Of a DNA stretch of 50,743 nt, positions 1-7,797 are shown in pieces (position 1 is the first letter of the stretch; every line of letters starts with the position of its first letter). This DNA comes from Solirubrobacteraceae bacterium (GTDB taxonomy: Bacteria > Actinomycetota > Thermoleophilia > Solirubrobacterales > Solirubrobacteraceae). The notes beneath the pieces are model-generated. The model searched no databases. It had not been told where the DNA came from and worked only from the letters and a program-made list of their open reading frames with translations. The stretch lies in contig JAUXSD010000135.1 in assembly GCA_030681525.1 (NCBI GenBank), positions 1 to 50,743 of the forward strand. The letters are read 5' to 3'. The position numbers and the translations under genes are program-made.

Positions 1-1
1 G

Positions 2-97
2 ATCGGCATCGCCCGCGCCTACAGCGCGACCGCTCGCTACAAGTGGTACTGGACGACCGACTTCGGCGGCTACGTCGACCAGTCCGTGGCCTGCTGA
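2..97 (+). CDS. CAP/SCP-domain protein, C-terminal fragment
   Basis: Only the last 31 codons are in the window; the gene starts before base 1 and stops at TGA 95-97. The fragment carries the typical end of a CAP (cysteine-rich secretory / PR-1-like) domain: a Gly-Ile-Ala-Arg-Ala-Tyr stretch, then Tyr-Trp-Thr-Thr-Asp-Phe-Gly-Gly and a short tail ending in Cys. Bacterial proteins of this family are usually secreted; their biochemical role is poorly known. The call rests on this final strand motif alone, so domain architecture and signal peptide cannot be judged. Confidence 0.6.
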   Translation: MGIARAYSATARYKWYWTTDFGGYVDQSVAC

Positions 98-162
98 GCC
101 CGCGTTCGGAGCGCGCTCACCCCACCCCTCCTCCACCCCGATCGCACCTTCCGCCCGCGGGC

Positions 163-1368
163 CTACGCAGCCGGAGCCGGCACGCAGTCAATCCGCCGCT
201 CCCACAGGCCCGCGGGCGGGCGCGCGGACGCGCTGAGCAGACGCGCCTCGTCGACGACGTGGTCGTACTCGCCGGCGAACCGGACGCCGCCGGCGACGCC
301 GGCGGCGGCTCCGCTCGCGGTGGCGCTGGTGCGGTAGGTGCGGACGTCGAGGTGGGCGCGGTCGCGGATCGCCTCGCCCAGCGCGCGGATCGCAGCGACG
401 GAGGTGGGGTCGCGGCGAACGCGCTCCCACGTCGCCCGGACGGCGGGATCCAGCAGGCTCAGGCGCGCGTTGAGCTCCCAGCGCCGCCCGTCGAGGGCGC
501 CGACCGACGCGCCGCCGGTGCCTCCGCGCAGGGCGCGCTTCAGCGCCAGGGGCAGCGCCGCGCCGGCCGCGATCGTGCCGCCGGCCGAGGCCGACAGCTC
601 CGTCGGGCGCCGGTCGCGGTCGAGCGTCAGGCCGAACGTCGTGGCGCGGTCCGCCGTACCCGCCAGGCCGAACGCGGTGGTGATGGCGCCCCATCCGGCC
701 GCGCCCGCGTTCAGCGTCAGCGTCGTGTCCCCCGTCTCGCGGTCGCGGCGCACGCCGAGCGCCGTGCCCGACAGCCCCTCGATCGCGACGCCGCCGAGCC
801 CCGCCTCGCCGAGGGCGCGCACGCCGCCCTCGTACTGGACCTCGCGCGGGGGCGCGGGCTCACGGCCGTCGCGCAGCGCCCGGATGAACGCGTCCGCCTC
901 CTGCTCGTCGCGCGCGACGTAGACCTTGGCCCGGCCGAGCGTGCCCTGTGCGGCGGCCAGCAGCTCGCCGCCCGCGCCGAGCCGTCGGCCGCCGACCGCC
1001 GCGCGGGCCGCGGCGCCGGCGCCGAACGTGACGCCGAAGGCAGCGCTGCGCGCGACCGTCAGGCGCACGGTTCCGTCCGACATCTCCTCGCGCAGCACGG
1101 AGCGGTCGTGGTCGATCCGCAACAGCAGGGCGCTGACGGCGAAATGGTGCAGCTCGCGCGTACTCGCGACCGTGCAGGGCTTCGAGCGCGGGTCGGCGCA
1201 CGGACCGCCGCCGACGCGGCACAGCGCAAGTCGGATCTGCCCGGTGACCGCGTTGACGATGCCCGCCGCGCCGGCGGGCGCCACCCCGAGGGCCAGACCG
1301 AACACGATCGCCAGCACGGCGACGAGCGCCACGTAGTCGATCGTCGCCTGGCCGCCGTCGGAGCGCAT
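163..1368 (-). CDS. pilin-like (Flp/TadE-type N-terminus) secreted protein, 401 aa
   Basis: The N-terminus has a short basic leader, then Gly-Gly-Gln-Ala-Thr-Ile-Asp-Tyr followed by a hydrophobic stretch at about residues 12-35. This is the layout of a class III (prepilin-type) signal as found in Flp pilins and TadE/F pseudopilins, where a prepilin peptidase cuts ahead of the hydrophobic helix. The rest, about 365 residues, is Ala/Gly/Arg-rich with repeated Thr/Gly strands and no recognised domain, so the protein is far longer than a Flp pilin. It is the last gene of a minus-strand run with two membrane-protein genes, 33 bases upstream. Its role in a surface or secretion structure is inferred from the leader only. 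Confidence 0.6.
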   Translation of the reverse strand: MRSDGGQATIDYVALVAVLAIVFGLALGVAPAGAAGIVNAVTGQIRLALCRVGGGPCADPRSKPCTVASTRELHHFAVSALLLRIDHDRSVLREEMSDGTVRLTVARSAAFGVTFGAGAAARAAVGGRRLGAGGELLAAAQGTLGRAKVYVARDEQEADAFIRALRDGREPAPPREVQYEGGVRALGEAGLGGVAIEGLSGTALGVRRDRETGDTTLTLNAGAAGWGAITTAFGLAGTADRATTFGLTLDRDRRPTELSASAGGTIAAGAALPLALKRALRGGTGGASVGALDGRRWELNARLSLLDPAVRATWERVRRDPTSVAAIRALGEAIRDRAHLDVRTYRTSATASGAAAGVAGGVRFAGEYDHVVDEARLLSASARPPAGLWERRIDCVPAPAA

Positions 1369-1401
1369 GGCAGCGAGGCTGCCGGGCGGCGCGTGACGGA
1401 T

Positions 1402-1920
1402 CTACGCGCGTTTGCTCAAAAAGAAGCCCAGGTTCGTGCCGGAGGTCGCGCGCGAGCCGGGCAGCCGGACGTAGCTGCGGCCGTTGCGCGCCTCGTCGGA
1501 GGCGACGAGCCGCTCGACCAGCAGGGCCTGGGCGAGCCCGACCAGCATGCAGCCCAGCGTGATCCGCAGACCCGCGTCCCAGCCGACGGCGCCGAAGCCG
1601 AGCTCACCCGGGGCGACGAACAGGGCGGTCAGCCCGGCGACGACGAGCGGCGGCTTCCACAGCGCGGTCGGCTGACCCGTGAGGCCGGCGCCGTCGGCGA
1701 CCGGCCGCGCCGCGGCGAGCCAGCGGCGCACGAAGCTCGGGCCGGCGACGGCGAGCACGGCTGTCACGAACGTGATCTGCAGCGCCGTGCTGGCCGCCCG
1801 CTCGCTCGCCTCGTCGGCGAACGCCAGCAGCAGCACGCTGCCCAGCCCGCCGGCGGCGGCGAGCACGGCGCCCTCGAGGCGCAGGCGCTCGCGATAGGTC
1901 GGTGGGGGCGTCGGCGTCAT
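1402..1920 (-). CDS. small integral membrane protein of unknown function, 172 aa
   Basis: Reads from ATG at 1920, which overlaps the stop of the preceding gene as ATGA, a sign of translational coupling. The product has a Pro-rich cytoplasmic start (Thr-Pro-Thr-Pro-Pro-Pro) and about four hydrophobic segments near residues 17-35, 45-62, 90-107 and 115-140, ending in a basic tail. I do not recognise a family. The tight coupling to the larger membrane protein upstream and the pilin-like gene downstream suggests a common membrane or secretion task, but nothing in the sequence identifies it. The reading frame stays open upstream, but that extension is the shadow of the neighbouring gene. Confidence 0.65.
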   Translation of the reverse strand: MTPTPPPTYRERLRLEGAVLAAAGGLGSVLLLAFADEASERAASTALQITFVTAVLAVAGPSFVRRWLAAARPVADGAGLTGQPTALWKPPLVVAGLTALFVAPGELGFGAVGWDAGLRITLGCMLVGLAQALLVERLVASDEARNGRSYVRLPGSRATSGTNLGFFLSKRA

Positions 1921-3188
1921 CCGCTGGACAGTACGGCTGCGGCCGCCAGGCCGATCACGGCCGCGACGAGCGCCGCGTCGCGCCACGTCGTGCACAGGGC
2001 CCCACGCGCCGCCGCCGGCGGCGGCGTCCGGAAGGCGCGGGCCTCGGCGGCGACCCACCGCAGCACGGCTCGCGCGAGCGGGACCGGGCGCCGCCGGACG
2101 CCATGCATCTGCGCGACGAGCGCCCGTCCGGAGGCGCCGAGCGCACCGCCCGCGCCGAGCCGGTCGAGCATGTGCGCCGCCTCGGCCATCGCGGGCATCC
2201 GTCGCAGCCGCCACAGCGTCCGCCGCGCCGTCTCCCGCACGCCCGCCTCGCCCGCGGTGGCCCGCAGCCATGTCGCCACGAGGACGAGCAGGGCGGCCCG
2301 GAGCGTCCGCCGCAGCGTCAGCTCCATGTCGAGGCCGCCGATCAGCCCGAACGCCAGGACGCCGCCGGCGAGCAGCGCGGCGAGCGCGAGACCGGCGCGG
2401 ATCGGCGCCGCCTCGGCGCGTGCCGTCAGCCATGCGACGGCCAGCCAGCCGCAGACGCCGGCCAGCACGATCCATTCGGTTGTCGCGAGCAGGACGCCGA
2501 ACGCCAGCAGCGCGGCGAGCGTGACGGCGCGCGGGTCGTAGCGCGGCTGCCGCCCGCCGGCGCTTTGCGCCCGGGGTGTCGCTGCGGCGCCGGCGCCGGG
2601 CCCGGCGCCGCCCGCGGACGGCTCCGCCGGCGCCGCCGGCCACCCCCGCAGCGCGGCTCGGTAGGTGAGCACCTGCACGACGCTCGCAAACGCGGTCCAC
2701 GCGACGAGCACGAGCGCGGTCGCGACGAGCGCGGCGGTCGTTCCGTCGGGGACGCCCGGGATCCGGCCGGCGAGCACGTCGTACGTGGCCGCGTAGGCCT
2801 CGACGCCGCCGACGATCCAGATGTAGAACAGCGTGAACAGCGTCTGGTCGCCGGCGCGAATCGCGGCACAGGCGCCGATCTGCGCGGCGAGGTGCGCCCC
2901 GTGCTCGTGCAGACGCCCGAGCAGCGGCGCGGACAGCGCCTGGGTCAGCGGCACGCTGACGCGCGACGGCCCGAGCACCGCGATCGACTGGAGCATCGCG
3001 GCGAGGCTCGCGCCGTAGCCCATCCGCATCCCGGCGAGCTGGGCCGCGCGGGCGAGCGCGACGCCGCCGGCGAGCGCGACCGCGTAGCCACCGGTCGGCA
3101 CGACGCGGGAGGCGAGGAACGATGCCGTCGCGACGTGGGCGAGACCGGCCTGGGCGTCGGCCTCGGAGGCGAGCTGGTCGTCGTGCAT
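1917..3188 (-). CDS. polytopic membrane protein of unknown function, 423 aa
   Basis: I start it at ATG 3188 (Met-His-Asp-Asp-Gln-Leu-Ala-Ser); an earlier in-frame start would run into the 3269-3514 gene region and encodes low-complexity Arg/Ala sequence. The protein has around nine or ten hydrophobic helices separated by short loops, an Ala/Pro/Gly-rich cytoplasmic linker near the middle, and an Arg-rich region before the last helix. No transporter, kinase or secretion signature is visible. It is the first gene of the run ending in the pilin-like gene at 163-1368 and is coupled to the next gene by a 4-base overlap. Function unknown. Confidence 0.65.
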   Translation of the reverse strand: MHDDQLASEADAQAGLAHVATASFLASRVVPTGGYAVALAGGVALARAAQLAGMRMGYGASLAAMLQSIAVLGPSRVSVPLTQALSAPLLGRLHEHGAHLAAQIGACAAIRAGDQTLFTLFYIWIVGGVEAYAATYDVLAGRIPGVPDGTTAALVATALVLVAWTAFASVVQVLTYRAALRGWPAAPAEPSAGGAGPGAGAAATPRAQSAGGRQPRYDPRAVTLAALLAFGVLLATTEWIVLAGVCGWLAVAWLTARAEAAPIRAGLALAALLAGGVLAFGLIGGLDMELTLRRTLRAALLVLVATWLRATAGEAGVRETARRTLWRLRRMPAMAEAAHMLDRLGAGGALGASGRALVAQMHGVRRRPVPLARAVLRWVAAEARAFRTPPPAAARGALCTTWRDAALVAAVIGLAAAAVLSSG

Positions 3189-3268
3189 CGGCCTCCACAG
3201 TGTGCGGGCCGCGCCGGGCGAGGCGCGCCGGGCGCCGGCGTGCGTGCGGTCGCGCGCGGCGATCGTGC

Positions 3269-3514
3269 TCAGCGCTGGCGATACCAGCGCCGCCCCTCGA
3301 GCTCGCGGAACACCACGACGTTGCGCCCGCAGGTCGTGACGACCTCCCAGTAGCGCCGGCGCAGCGGCCGGTCGGTCCACCAGCGGTCCTCGATGAGCCA
3401 GCTCTCGCGGACGGCGTCGACGGGCCGCCCGTCGACCTCGAGCGGGACGCCGTGGTCGTCGGCGTGCACCCGGGCCGGTCGCGGCTCGGCGATCCTGCGC
3501 GGCCCGGGACTCAT
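3269..3514 (-). CDS. DUF6504-like ImuB-associated small protein, 81 aa
   Basis: Starts at ATG 3514, overlapping the imuB stop as ATGA. The C-terminal half carries Asp-Arg-Trp-Trp-Thr-Asp-Arg-Pro, then Arg-Tyr-Trp-Glu-Val-Val and Asn-Val-Val-Val-Phe-Arg, ending in Trp-Tyr-Arg-Gln-Arg. This compact aromatic/basic pattern fits the small proteins annotated DUF6504 that sit next to Y-family polymerase genes in actinobacteria. No catalytic motif is visible. Coupling to imuB implies the same SOS-induced mRNA and probably a role in translesion synthesis, perhaps as a protein partner. The family name is from memory of the motif, so moderately certain; the gene itself is well supported by its position and overlap. 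Confidence 0.75.
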   Translation of the reverse strand: MSPGPRRIAEPRPARVHADDHGVPLEVDGRPVDAVRESWLIEDRWWTDRPLRRRYWEVVTTCGRNVVVFRELEGRRWYRQR

Positions 3515-4731
3515 GGGCGACCCGATCCGGGATCGAACGGGGTCAGGACGACGCGGCGCTCGGGCACGCGCGAGCCGGGGTCGATCTCCAGGACGCGCAG
3601 CGCCGCATCGGGGCCGGCCGCGGCGCGCGCCTGGCGCACGGCTTCGCGCAGGCGCTCGTCGCGGCGCGCGGCGCCGTCGTCGAACAGCGCGCGGTCGCCG
3701 GAGTGCGGCGGGCCGAAGCGCTCGACGGTGAGCTCGAGCACCTCGGCCGGCGCGGGCAGCAGCGCCAGGCGGTTGCCGAGCACCATGCGCATCCGCTGCG
3801 CGTCGGCGAGCGCCTCGCGGAAGACGACGCGCTCGCGCCAGGTGCCGCCCTCGACGAGCCGGGCGGCCAGCACGACGGCGCGCAGCGTGCGCCCGCGCCG
3901 CTCGCGCCGCGCGAGCAGGCGGTCGATGAGCAGCCCGAGCGCGCGGCCCAGCTGCTCGCCCGAGCCCGACTCGGGCAGTTCGAGCTCCTCGCGCAGCAGC
4001 TCGCCGGGCAGGCGCGGCGCGAGCGGGGTGTCGTGCCCGCGGGCGAGGTCGTGGGCCAGCAGGCCGGTGCGGCCGAAGCGGTCGGCGACGGCGCTGCGCG
4101 GCAGCGCGGCGTGGGCGCCGCGCGTCGCGACCCCCAGCCGTTCGAACGGCTCGACGAGCGCGGCGGTCTCGGCGCGGCGGCGCAGCAGCGCCACCGGGTG
4201 GGGGGCGAGGTCGGCGGCCCCCGCGACCTTCGCGGGGCGGCGCACGCGCGCCGCGGAGGCGGCGACCATCGCGCAGAACCGCGTCGGCCCCTGCCCGATC
4301 CGCGGGCCGGCGAGCACCCGGCGCAGGCGCTCGTCGCCCTGCGCGGCGAGGTAGCCGTCGGCGAGCATGCGCACGACGCGGCCGGCGTGCAGGCGCTCGA
4401 GGCCGCGCGCGTCGAAGCAGGCCTCGCCGGGGCGCAGCGACTCGACCGCCGCGCCGAGGCTCTCCAACCGGGTGAGCGCGCGCTCCCACGCCTCGGCGAC
4501 GCCCATCGGATCCGGCGGCACGAGCGCCAGCCGCGGGCAGCGCGACAGCGCCTCCCCCATACGCATCCCGGCGTGGATCCCGAAGGCCTCCGCGGCCTGC
4601 GAGGCGGCCCCGATGAACAGCTCGCGACCGGGTTCGGGGGCGAGCGCGGCGGGCTCGCCCAGCAGCCCCGCCCGGCCGCCCGCCGCGACGGCGAGCTCGA
4701 AGCGCTCGAGCAGGATGCAGACGATCGTCAT
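3511..4731 (-). CDS. imuB: ImuB-type Y-family DNA polymerase homologue, 406 aa
   Basis: Start ATG 4731 gives the expected first beta strand (Thr-Ile-Val-Cys-Ile-Leu-Leu-Glu-Arg-Phe). In active Y-family polymerases this strand holds a catalytic Asp; here it is replaced by hydrophobic residues. The second acidic motif, normally Ser-Ile-Asp-Glu, reads Leu-Arg-Pro-Gly-Glu. Loss of these acids is the hallmark of ImuB, the non-catalytic hub of the DnaE2-ImuA'-ImuB translesion mutasome. A fingers/thumb region and a little-finger-like C-terminal half follow; overall length is slightly short for ImuB. A LexA box ends 1 base before the start codon, so it is almost certainly SOS-regulated. No imuA or dnaE2 lies in the window. 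Confidence 0.8.
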   Translation of the reverse strand: MTIVCILLERFELAVAAGGRAGLLGEPAALAPEPGRELFIGAASQAAEAFGIHAGMRMGEALSRCPRLALVPPDPMGVAEAWERALTRLESLGAAVESLRPGEACFDARGLERLHAGRVVRMLADGYLAAQGDERLRRVLAGPRIGQGPTRFCAMVAASAARVRRPAKVAGAADLAPHPVALLRRRAETAALVEPFERLGVATRGAHAALPRSAVADRFGRTGLLAHDLARGHDTPLAPRLPGELLREELELPESGSGEQLGRALGLLIDRLLARRERRGRTLRAVVLAARLVEGGTWRERVVFREALADAQRMRMVLGNRLALLPAPAEVLELTVERFGPPHSGDRALFDDGAARRDERLREAVRQARAAAGPDAALRVLEIDPGSRVPERRVVLTPFDPGSGRP

Positions 4732-4732
4732 A

Positions 4733-4746
4733 CGAACAGATGTTCG
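4733..4746. promoter_or_regulatory. LexA box of imuB
   Basis: CGAACAGATGTTCG, the same 14-base operator (in reverse orientation) as the one before lexA at 9212-9225, and a match to the actinobacterial SOS box CGAAC-N4-GTTCG. It ends one base upstream of the imuB ATG. A repressor here would cover the start codon, so the transcript must begin inside or at the edge of the box and be leaderless or nearly so. Confidence 0.85.
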
Positions 4747-4827
4747 CACCGATGGGGTCGCGCCGCAAGCGGCGGGTGCGTTCAGCCGGCCGGCCGGCGG
4801 GCGAGCGATCGGGCGACCCCCGCCGGG

Positions 4828-4870
4828 GTGAGTCGGTTTGCTCGCGCCCGGCGCGATCAACCCGACTCAC
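4828..4870. repeat. inverted repeat between imuB and the 4992 gene
   Basis: GTGAGTCGG at 4828-4836 and CCGACTCAC at 4862-4870 are perfect 9-base arms; the inner flanks (TTTG and CAAC) partly continue the pairing. It lies in the divergent region between two genes that both point away from it, so it is not placed as a terminator for either. It may be an operator or a transcribed leader structure of the plus-strand gene. Confidence 0.4.
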
Positions 4871-4991
4871 GAACCGCGGCACCAAACACACTCACCCCTC
4901 AATGCCGCAGTTCTGACGGGCGCCGGCCCATCACGAACCACGCGACAGCCTGCGACCGCCCCAGCCAGCACGGCCGTACAGTCCGCACCCG

Positions 4992-5660
4992 ATGTCCCGC
5001 CGCGTCCTCATCGGCCTCGTCGTGGCGCTGACGGCGGGCGTTCTCGCCGGCAGCGGACTCGCCGGCCTGTCGAGCCCGCTGCCGAACGATGCGTGCGCGG
5101 ACTTCGGATCGCTGCCCGAGGGCTCGACCTCCGGCGGGTCGCTGGAGCTCTGGCCGCTGGGCAATCGCTGCGAGTACTACGTCGGCAGCCGCCTGGCGCG
5201 AACGACCCGCTTCGGCCCGACGACCGCGGAGCTGTACGCGTGGATCGTCGCGGCCACGCTGCTCGCCGCGCTCGCGCTGTTCAGGCGCGGCTCGGCCGCG
5301 GCGCGCGGCGCCGCCACAGCGGCTGTCCTGCTGGCGCTGGCCGGAGCCGGCTGGCACTTCGCCGGGGTCGTGTTCGCGCTCTTCGCCCCCGCGATCTTCG
5401 GGATCCCCCTGGCCTGCGCGGTCGATCACCTCCTGCGCCCGCCCGGGACGCGCGCACTCGGCCGATCCATGCTGCTCGCCGCCCTTCTCGGGGCGCTGAC
5501 GTTCTGCGCGGTCTTCGGCGTGATCGTGAGCCCGCTGGTCGGCATCGCCTTCGGCATCGCCGCCGGCTCGCTTGCGAGCGCGCTGCTCGAACGCTCATCG
5601 CGAGCGCGGTCCGTCGAACCTGGAAGCCCCCGATCGCTCCGTCCTAGGCTCGGCCGGTAG
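4992..5660 (+). CDS. membrane protein of unknown function, 222 aa
   Basis: Begins with Met-Ser-Arg-Arg and a hydrophobic segment (about residues 5-25), followed by an extracytoplasmic stretch with two Cys residues (Asp-Ala-Cys-Ala-Asp and Asn-Arg-Cys-Glu-Tyr), which could form a disulfide. Three or four further helices follow at about residues 80-95, 103-145 and 155-195, then a short Arg/Ser-rich tail. I recognise no family. Its last 66 bases overlap, on the opposite strand, the end of the I9-like gene. The surrounding genes give no clue to its role. Confidence 0.6.
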   Translation: MSRRVLIGLVVALTAGVLAGSGLAGLSSPLPNDACADFGSLPEGSTSGGSLELWPLGNRCEYYVGSRLARTTRFGPTTAELYAWIVAATLLAALALFRRGSAAARGAATAAVLLALAGAGWHFAGVVFALFAPAIFGIPLACAVDHLLRPPGTRALGRSMLLAALLGALTFCAVFGVIVSPLVGIAFGIAAGSLASALLERSSRARSVEPGSPRSLRPRLGR

Positions 5661-5903
5661 GCGCGCGCTGTCGTCCAACGACTGGATCTCGGCATCGGGC
5701 GGCGCGAGCCCGACAGGCCGGTCGAGCTCGACCGCCACGACCCCGGGAACGGCCGCCAGCGATGCGCGGCGCTCGGAGTCGACCGATCCGGTGACGATGC
5801 CGACCGCGCCGAGCACCCGGTCGACGGTCATGCCCGCGGCCCGCAGCTGCTCGGCCACCGGCTCGGCCTCGCCCGCGACGGTCACGATGATGCTCTCGAT
5901 CAT
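5595..5903 (-). CDS. free-standing I9-like protease propeptide/inhibitor, 102 aa
   Basis: Starts at ATG 5903, overlapping the stop of the subtilase gene as ATGA. The first about 65 residues follow the beta-alpha-beta-beta-alpha-beta pattern of inhibitor I9 / subtilisin propeptides: Ile-Ile-Val-Thr-Val-Ala, an amphipathic helix (Ala-Glu-Gln-Leu-Arg-Ala-Ala-Gly-Met), Val-Asp-Arg-Val-Leu, Val-Gly-Ile-Val-Thr-Gly, then Leu-Ala-Ala-Val-Pro-Gly-Val-Val-Ala-Val-Glu. Proteins like this next to S8 proteases act as trans inhibitors or folding chaperones. Translational coupling to the protease supports that role here. The last about 35 residues are Arg/Ser-rich and disordered. The 3' end overlaps the convergent plus-strand gene by 66 bases. 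Confidence 0.7.
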   Translation of the reverse strand: MIESIIVTVAGEAEPVAEQLRAAGMTVDRVLGAVGIVTGSVDSERRASLAAVPGVVAVELDRPVGLAPPDAEIQSLDDSARLPAEPRTERSGASRFDGPRSR

Positions 5904-7219
5904 CAGGACGGCGCCTGGACCAGCCCGGCCCCGACGTCCGCGGCGGGGATGTCGAGCGGCTGAGCGCCCTCCACGAGCGCACGCCACAGGTCCATGCCGC
6001 GGGCCCCCGTGGACTGGCTGATGAGCGCCCCGACGCCTGCGACGTGCGGCGTGGCCATGCTCGTGCCGGAGATGGCGCGGTAGCGGGTCGGCATCGGCCA
6101 CGACGAGTAGCACGCCACCCCGGGTCCGGCGATGTCGACCTCGCCGCCGGGCACCGTGCTGCTGCGCGACGAGAAGTTGGCGATCCGCAGGCCCGCGTCG
6201 ACGGCGGCGACGGCCATGATCGACGGGCTGTTCGCCGGCATTCCCACGAACCCGGGATTGCCGACGGAGCGGTTGGCGTTGTTGCCCGCCGCCGCCACGA
6301 TGAGCGTGCCGGCGGCCAGCGCTCGCTGCCCGACGGTCTCGTAGGCCTGCGAGACCTGATCGACGTCTGCGCCCAGCGACAGGGAGATGACGCGGACGTC
6401 GTTGGACAGCGCCCAGTCGATGCCGGCGAGGATCGAGCTGTCGGTCCCGTTGCCCCGATCGTTGAGCACCTTGCCGACGTAGAGCGCCGCCCCGGGGGCG
6501 ACGCCGTAGCGGCGGCTGCCGTCCGGCGGATCCGCCGGACCGCACGACGTGCCGACGCAGTGGGTGCCGTGCCCGCTGCCGTCCTGGACCTCCGCGCCCT
6601 CCACGAATGACATCGAGACGATCGGCCGCCCCGCGTAGTCGGGGTGCACGAGGTCCAGCCCCGAGTCGAGGATCGCGACGCCGATCCCCGCGCCGGTGGC
6701 GCCCGTCGAGGACGCGCGCGTCGCGATGAGGCCCCAGGTGAACTCCTCGGTGTCGGTGAGGGTCGCCGCGGGCTCCGCCGCGTCGGCGGCCAGGCGGTCG
6801 TACAGGCTGCTGACGCCGTCGCGAAAGCCGCGCACGTAGTCCAGCGAGAACGCTCGCTCATCGAGCGCATGAAGGATCCGCTCGGGCTCGACCGCGAGGA
6901 TCCGCGGGTCGGCGTCCGCCAGCGTCGCGAGCGAGGCCCCGCTCGCGTCCGCGGGGGTGACGACGGCCACGCCGAGCCGGGCGAACAGCGTGGCGTCCGC
7001 GGAGCGAAGCTGCTCGAGGTCGGCGCCCCCCTCGACGTCGCGGGTGCTGGCGACATAGGACACCCCCGTCAGCGAGGCGATGGCGTCGGCGCTGGCCCCG
7101 GCGTCGCCCGCCACGTCGTCGCTGAGGACGACGAGGTAGCGGCCCGTCAGATCCGAGCCCGGAGCCGATCCGGGAGATTCGCCGAAGCGTCCCGCGCCCG
7201 TCTGCGCACCGTCATCCAT
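5903..7219 (-). CDS. S8 family subtilisin-like serine protease, 438 aa
   Basis: Catalytic triad visible: Asp185 in Val-Ala-Ile-Leu-Asp-Ser-Gly, His217 in Gly-Ser-Gly-His-Gly-Thr-His, Ser387 in Gly-Thr-Ser-Met-Ala-Thr-Pro-His, with oxyanion Asn313 in Ala-Ala-Gly-Asn-Asn. Residues about 25-115 resemble a built-in propeptide (Gly-Arg-Tyr-Leu-Val-Val-Leu-Ser ... Arg-Ile-Leu-Ala-Val-Glu-Pro). No signal peptide or membrane helix is present, so the enzyme looks intracellular or exported by an unrecognised route. It is coupled to a second, free-standing I9-like protein, an unusual double arrangement. The start has a purine-rich GGGGGAA stretch just upstream, consistent with a ribosome-binding site. 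Confidence 0.9.
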   Translation of the reverse strand: MDDGAQTGAGRFGESPGSAPGSDLTGRYLVVLSDDVAGDAGASADAIASLTGVSYVASTRDVEGGADLEQLRSADATLFARLGVAVVTPADASGASLATLADADPRILAVEPERILHALDERAFSLDYVRGFRDGVSSLYDRLAADAAEPAATLTDTEEFTWGLIATRASSTGATGAGIGVAILDSGLDLVHPDYAGRPIVSMSFVEGAEVQDGSGHGTHCVGTSCGPADPPDGSRRYGVAPGAALYVGKVLNDRGNGTDSSILAGIDWALSNDVRVISLSLGADVDQVSQAYETVGQRALAAGTLIVAAAGNNANRSVGNPGFVGMPANSPSIMAVAAVDAGLRIANFSSRSSTVPGGEVDIAGPGVACYSSWPMPTRYRAISGTSMATPHVAGVGALISQSTGARGMDLWRALVEGAQPLDIPAADVGAGLVQAPS

Positions 7220-7354
7220 TGTCGGTTCCCCCGTTGTTTCGCTGACGATCAGATCTGCCCGGCATGACGACTGCCGTGCCCGGCCACCGCGCTCCGCAAC
7301 TGCCGATCGGGCGGGCGCCGGCGCGGCCTAACGTAACGCTTTCGGCGCCCCGCG

Positions 7355-7384
7355 AATAGAAAGGCCCCGCCGAAGCGGGGCCTC
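7355..7384 (-). terminator. intrinsic terminator of rnpB
   Basis: On the minus strand GGCCCCGC-TTCG-GCGGGGCC forms a perfect 8-base stem with a stable TTCG tetraloop, immediately followed by a T-rich run (TTTCTATT). It lies right after the 3' end of the RNase P RNA. Confidence 0.85.
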
Positions 7385-7712
7385 TCCGTAGCAGACCGAT
7401 AAGCCGGATTCTGTCGTGAGCAGCCATCCATCTGACGCGGCCGACCTGGACCTCGGCGGGCAACCTGCAAACGGTCCTGCTTGGCCTTGCATCGGGTGGG
7501 GTTTACCTGGCCGCCGTGTCGCCACGGCGCCGGTGCGCTCTTACCGCACCTTTTCACCCTTGCCTGTGCGCGCTCGCGCGCGCCATCGGCGGTGTGTTTC
7601 TGTGGCACTTTCCCGCGGGTTTCCCCGGGTCGGGTTCCCGACCACCCTGCCCTGTGATGTCCGGACTTTCCTCGAAGGGCGAGCCTCCGCGGCTGCTTGG
7701 TCTGCCCGTCCA
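7385..7712 (-). ncRNA. rnpB: RNase P RNA, bacterial type A
   Basis: The catalytic RNA of RNase P, which matures tRNA 5' ends. Landmarks on the minus strand: GAGGAAAGTCCGGAC near the 5' end (about 7670), the P15-type GGGTAAACCCC-like segment near 7495-7510, and the hallmark ACAGAATCCGGCTTAT close to the 3' end (7401-7416). Helix P1 pairs GCAGACC (7705-7699) with GGTCTGC (7397-7391). The ends are placed from P1 and are uncertain by a few bases. A terminator follows directly. Long GC-rich extra arms are typical of actinobacterial type A RNAs. Confidence 0.93.
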
Positions 7713-7797
7713 GCGTACCGCCGCCCAGCCGCCTGCACGAGGCCTCGCAGGACCGCCGCCGCGCCGCCGCCCCGCCTGCCCGGATAGATTGCGGCAC

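Noticed and set aside
43-2541. Very long plus-strand reading frame (832 codons), and similar long frames at 1902-3353, 13374-16124 and 31899-33614
   Set aside because: They are antisense or out-of-frame shadows of better genes in very GC-rich DNA; composition is mostly Arg, Ala, Pro and Gly with no motif.
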